DNA from: Lithospermum erythrorhizon
Lineage: Eukaryota; Streptophyta; Magnoliopsida; Boraginales; Boraginaceae
Reading direction: 5' to 3'
Length of the DNA: 64,000 bases
NCBI GenBank assembly: GCA_019722365.1
Contig: JADFUC010000904.1
Span: 54,430 to 118,429 of the forward strand
In this document: positions 58,480 to 64,000 of the stretch, piece after piece
Position numbering within the stretch: the first letter of the stretch is position 1
Layout: every line of letters begins with the position of its first letter
Notes under the pieces: generated by a model
Seen by the model: the letters and a program-made list of their open reading frames with translations, nothing else
What the model was told of the DNA's origin: nothing
The model's database searches: none
Made by a program: the position numbers and the translations under genes

Positions 58480-61400
58480 CTCAGCTTGCCCTCGGGCGAT
58501 TACCTTCTAATTCCTTTCTCATATGATCTCACAGTCATAGGCTAACCGCTTAGAAGTGTGTCATGAAACACCACTTGCTTTTTTACTTTCGGTATAGGCT
58601 GAATAAGCATTTATGATGTCCACGTAAACCAATCGGTACAGCGTGAGAGCTGAGATCTGCTATATCAAAGACAGATAAAATCTCTCCAATATACTCAGCA
58701 TCTATCGTATACTCATTCATGTGACCCAACTGTAGTTACATCCCGGCTTAAGACGTTTGAGGTCATAGTCAAAAATCTGAGGAAGTTATATAACACAGAT
58801 AGTTATATACTCATGGGTCTAAATTGTCAAACCTAAAATTCTAAACAAATATCATAGGACACGGAGATATACATATCTTCTATGAATACGTTTCGGTCGT
58901 GCCGACTCCTGGTCAGCCGGACCGGCGGCCGGTATTGATCAGTCACAGAGGCTAACGTGATCAATCTTGTCGGTAATTAAGCTTACCATGTTAGTCGTAT
59001 GATGCTTGTCGCCTAACTATCGGCGTGACCAAGACTTTAGGCATCACATGTTCCCAGGCTTGAAGAGGTGTGATCAGCGGTCGTATTTGCCTGCAGAAGC
59101 ATAGACTAACCTAGGGATTTAACTTTGACTAAATCGAGGATCTGTTATATGTATATTATATATTTGACGGCTTTGTGAAATAAATAATGGAAGTAGCTAT
59201 ATGAATGAATCACGCATTCATGGTTTAGTGCTGTCGATTAAAACTCAAAAGAACTTTATTTTAATCAATTACTTAATTATTCGGAAAGTGAATGAAGTAA
59301 GCTCAGTGAACTTTGCCACGTTCAGTTCGCCCGTTAAGCTCGTGAAAACCAAACATGGTTGAATAACGGGGAAGTATCTCGACTCAGAGATGCATGCTTA
59401 AATCCATACATGGATCCCGTAAGGTTAAATGAGCTTCCTTGAGTCGTTTGAGACATGTAAAGCAAAGAATAGTGATTATAATCACGTCCTTTATTAGATC
59501 TGGTACAAGCGGCCTTTACATTCGTGACCCGGTCTGCCGGCCCCGAGGAATCATTGACTGAGTTATCGACATAGTCATGCGCGACTATATGATGAAAATG
59601 GGTTTCGACGACACGGGGGTTATCGGGTAGGTTCTGACCTGTTCGAAGTGTGTTAAAACCACATCTGTCTTTATTAAATGCACATTCTATTAACAACGTT
59701 ACCAGCAAAAGCAGTTAATTTGGTCAAGTTGTAATATTGAGTTGAGATTTCCTTTAGTTTACTGCATCGAGCATACTAGACTTCGATCCTATTATTGAAA
59801 TTCTTAGCTAATAAACTTTTTCATATGGTACTAGCTTGTCATGCTTGGCTATATCACATTCAGTTACAAGAGTGAGATCAACAAGCTGATCCATTCCATT
59901 GTAACTATAGTTACCTCTGTTCCCTTAAAGTTACTACCAAAGCGTATTCCGAATCATGAATAGCTTTAGTAAAAACTTCCGCGATTTCAATCACGGGAAT
60001 GCGTACTACGTCATAGTTGTGGTGTGACCATGACATGGCATCACGGTGAATCATATTACTATGTAATAAACTTCGACCACTCTCGTTAATGTGAGACCAC
60101 TTACTAGTAGGATTGGACCTCCCAATGAAGAGTTTCCTTGTCAATAAGAGAATACATCTGTTATAAATTTAATGCAATATAGATTTCAATCACCTCGAGC
60201 TTCGCTGACATCTTAAACTTAACAAGAAAATGTCATGCTGAGCTCACGTATATATAATGTATTTGATCATAGCATGTGTCGCATGTAATTGAGCTCACAA
60301 ATGTAGAAAGAATCTAATGCTACTATACCTTTTTAAGGTTGTAGGAAGATTTCTTGACATTTAGTGTATAAAACTTCATTTATGAAGTGCGCTCCCGCTA
60401 ACCTTTAAAGGAACTCCAGGTTGTTCATCACTCTTGATTAGTATTGATTTTCATCAAGTATCAAAGTGAAATTTAACTCCATTATACTCAATCTTAAGTT
60501 TGCAACTTTAGATTCTAGTGAATATAGAAACTTTTACTTTTATATTCACCGCTTGAGATGTGGAGTTCAATAACGATGTCAAGTATCCCCGTATTCGTGA
60601 TGATTAAAATCCAGTAATATAGAATAAAATAGCACTCTACGATGAATCACCATCCGAGAGATAAAATAGAGTTTTATACTCGACACGTGTATTCACATTT
60701 ATTTCATTTAAATGACCTCGAGTCATTTATTGGAGTATATTTATTCATGTTGTCGTTGTATCAGCTGCATTTAGCTTCATCGTCGAGTGGATACTCCTTG
60801 ATAACCGAGAAGGCTATCGGCTTGGTAACATCTCTGAGCCACTTGAATGCATTCAAGTCACATATTTATTTCCACTATTTATGCTTGTAATAGAAGACTA
60901 CATATGTCTGATAAATTGCAACATTATAGTGGATGGAAATAAATACCCGGCTTCACTTCACGGTTATGTACAAAATGACTTAATATCAGCTTTGGATCTA
61001 AGTTAAATTATGTCTACTCGGTGACATAATCTTAACTTATATCTATCTGAGGCGTTTCAAAGTTTGACATCAAACCTGACTCTTGAGTTGTCATGATTGA
61101 ATGAATAGAATTAATTTAATTGAGTGTAGCAACCTTAATATGTGAAATTATTTACGTTCTTTGTGTTTCGGCCCGTTAAATACAATCCTTACTTGTCGCT
61201 CCAACGAATGACACATGTGGAGTTAGAATAAATTATCTTGGTATAAATTGAAAGATCATCCATTTGTGTTTAACTTCATTAAACACAATTCCTTAATCTG
61301 ATATCTTAACAAGTAGTTTAAGATTAGAATGATGTCGTTCTTTGGATGATATACTACTTACTCTCGATGATGCCGACTCGGAACTTGATAGTATTCATAT

Positions 61401-64000
61401 GGTCCTTCAATATCATATATCAACTCGATGTCGTTCGATAAAACTCAAATCTTCAATTAACTTGTATATAAACATACAAACAATTTAGACTAGCGAACCT
61501 CGTAAGTCTAGTAGAGTTGACTTAGTTCATCTTTTTCAAAAGATTATACTCGAGTCTTGTTAAATTCATTTATCCGTAAGTATTATTGATATTGTTTTGT
61601 TAAAGGTGTCCTTTTAAAGAAAAGTAGGTAATGTTTCCTTGTCAGTCACTGATAGCAAATGTAAATCCAACATGACATTCTTTTCTCTTTACAAGTGCAT
61701 AGAAAATAGTTTAGAATCCCGACCATCTTTCATGGAGGATTTAAAGCGTATTGCACTATAATGTAGTCGCCTATCATTACACAAGAGCTCGATAACTTTC
61801 TTTTGTATCTTGTCTTTACGACTATTGTTATACTTGGCTCATATCCTTGATTAAATCATATGAGTCGAAACTAGGTATTCTCGGCTGATAGCCCGATAGG
61901 CATTCTGACTTTAATGACAAAATTATTTGGGATATGATATTTAATCAAAATCTCTTTGATTCTTTAAATGTTACTTAAAATCCTTCTTTCTATGCTTTAA
62001 AGTTCGAAATAATGAAGTGAATCATTAACTTCAACTTATAGTTCCATGTTCACTCAAGCGTCAAGTAGTGAGCCGAATAGATAACTTTGCTTGTTGGTCA
62101 CATGCATGGCTTTTGTTTAAATCCCTTGTTCATGAACCATGTTCATCGTGTTAAAGAAACTAAATACCAATAACATGTCTGAAATGTAGATACACACAAC
62201 ATTCAAAATCATTGATACTTTTCTCGAGATCAAACTATTTATTATTTAAAACTTGTTTGGTGTCTAAGAGACAATATGACATATTAGTCTTCCATGCGCA
62301 TCATCACCTTTGATTGAATCAAAAATTAATTATCCTTGATCATATCATGTGACTTTGTTCATGAACCAAAATTCATACAGCGATGTCAACATGGTTGAAT
62401 CCCAGTCTTAAATGTTTGTGGTATTTAAAGTTTATCCTCTGACCATACAACCGATTCACCCGATAGTTGGCCAATGCGTTGTAACACTTTGTTTCATGAG
62501 TCATTAGTTTCTCACTTAACACTTTATTTCACATTATAAAGTCATGCATTTAGTTTGCTTGATGAATGGTGAATAAAATAGGTAAACTTAATATGCCAAA
62601 CATAATAGAAATATGCAACTTAAAACAAAAGCGGTGTAGTTCAAAACAATCATAATATTTACAAAATGAATTGTAAATATAATGCGTCTTGAATCATGAA
62701 ATGTAAAGTGTCAAAGATCATATACTCGACTCAGCGGCAACCACTTGCGTACATTTTTTGAATCAAGTATAATAGTAGGTTGTCAACCAATTAGGTAAAT
62801 GTACAGGTACCAAGTCTATTATGCGGTTGACGGCAACCTTTGCGCACATTTTGAATCCAGGCGCAATAGTAGGTTGCCAACCAATTACGAAACTACGTAA
62901 CTTTCTTGTATCAGCAGCATGCATCACGAGGATGCTACGACTTGTATCTCGACAAGCCGGTTAAGCATACCAATTAAACCAAATAGTTACTTGGGTGATC
63001 ATGCGAAAGTCACAACGTTGGTAAATCAACTGACATGATCCGTTGTCATGGCCAAGTGCAAAAGCGTAGCGCTGCCCGTCGCGGTGCCCGGATAATGCAA
63101 CGATTTCGCAACTTTAAAATTGGCTTGATACGTTGCTTAAATTTTTAGTGGTGAGATTAATGTTATTAACATTATTTAACCGTATAGATAGCACATATTC
63201 AGCAACATGCACAACATGAAAATAAATAATGACACACATTTAGGAGATATAGATATGACCCATGGGACCTATTCGTCACTTAACAAGTGAAATGCTAACA
63301 TAAGTCCTATTCTGACACTTTAGAAGTGCAAGTCTTGTATTCTTGACTCCTTGAAACTTACAAGTTCTCGAGTGCCGTCTTTATTGGAAATACTATCTTG
63401 ATACCCACCCAGCGGTACATACTATTCTACAACCACGACTTAGGCAGCCTTGGGCTTGTGGGTAAATGAATACAAGAATAAAAAAATACGACTCGTGAGT
63501 TGTTTCTGGCGTTTCGATGCAGAACCGTAAATAAATAAATGTGCGTCATATCTAAATACCTCCCTTTTCATTAAATAACAATATATATGGGCAAAACATT
63601 AAAACAAATAAATGTAATGTCATATATATTAAATGAAATGAATTAAATGTGTTCGTAATTGACTAATTAATTACCTATTATTTTATAATTAATTACCAAT
63701 TAATGTAAATTTTAATTTGAATATATTCACACATGATTAATGATAATTATTACAATAATTATCAGCCACTTAAATCATGGAATAGTACTTACAAGTAATT
63801 AACTCCAAAATTCAAAATTTAAAAGTTATCGCTTAGAAAAATATTTTCCAAAAATTATCGAGTTAATGAGAAATAATTATGAAAGGAATTATAAATCAAA
63901 TTTAATGTCATTCAAGATATATATTCAATTATCTTAATGACAAAATTTATGATTTAACATTTAAGCGAAATTAATAATTGCCAATAAATTTTAAAATAAA
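57539..64000 (-). mobile_element. LTR retrotransposon B (copia-type), truncated by the window
   Basis: Second copy of the family of element A, in opposite orientation: 3' LTR at 58479-57539, interior continuing to the window end. It lacks the two insertions seen in A, so it shows the ancestral layout. A minus-strand frame at 60144-59911 contains DVVRIPVIEIAEVFTKAI, resembling the copia RNase H tail (VxxIxxxxNxADxFTKAL), though weakly. The frame 59708-59334 is unassigned. The 5' LTR would lie beyond 64000. Confidence 0.75.

Noticed and set aside
59334..59708. 124-codon minus-strand frame in element B
   Set aside because: Lies in the retrotransposon interior; the matching part of element A is not open, and no domain could be named.
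1..64000. Search for CRISPR arrays, tRNA and rRNA genes, riboswitches
   Set aside because: No regularly spaced repeats, cloverleaf-like genes or rRNA signatures noticed by eye. A tRNAscan/Infernal run would be needed to exclude degenerate copies.

Overview
The window is repeat-dense, AT-rich plant nuclear DNA, probably from a eudicot. The evidence is split genes with GT-AG introns, Stowaway, hAT and Mutator-type MITEs, Ty1/copia and Ty3/gypsy-like LTR elements, and L1-type LINE fragments. No rRNA, tRNA, CRISPR array or bacterial-type operon was seen.

The one host gene I can support lies on the minus strand from 31593 down to 3145. It encodes a plant purple acid phosphatase (PAP) of the large, secreted, 'probable inactive PAP1/PAP27-like' group. 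Thirteen exons were placed by hand from codon-level similarity to the family and from splice signals. All phases agree, and together they give a frame of about 605 codons with a signal peptide, an N-terminal domain, all five PAP metal-binding motifs and a C-terminal tail. A TATA box lies upstream and poly(A) signals downstream. Coding sequence is only about 1.8 kb of a 28.4 kb gene; nearly every large intron is swollen by transposons. The exception to an intact gene is exon 8. Its 5' part (roughly 30-35 family-conserved residues) is missing and is replaced by an L1-type LINE fragment, although the remaining exon can still be joined in frame.

Layout. 1-3.0 kb: LTR-family remnants. 3.1-7.6 kb: PAP exons 13-10, with a degenerate SIRE-type copia gag on the minus strand (4.1-5.6 kb) and a Stowaway MITE in intron 12. 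7.9-13.4 kb: a degenerate LTR retrotransposon without recognisable gag-pol, inside intron 9. 14.4-17.8 kb: exons 9-5, an hAT-like MITE and the LINE fragment. 17.9-24.4 kb: intron 4, with a Mutator-like MITE, a region rich in TTCGGCTCG-type motifs and a copia-type LTR. 24.4-31.6 kb: exons 4-1 with more MITEs, including an hAT MITE with a clear 8-bp target duplication next to exon 2.

From 31.7 kb to the end I found no host gene. 31.9-39 kb holds degenerate LTR-type repeats. 40.7-41.5 and 54.3-54.9 kb are two halves of one LINE, split by a 12.8 kb LTR retrotransposon (41494-54255, plus strand). A second copy of the same retrotransposon lies in opposite orientation (57539 to beyond 64000, minus strand). 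The two face each other as a large inverted repeat around a second SIRE-type gag remnant (55.9-57.4 kb). I found no undescribed defence or regulatory system. The most unusual point is the LINE-associated loss of part of exon 8 with an apparently usable replacement acceptor in the PAP gene.
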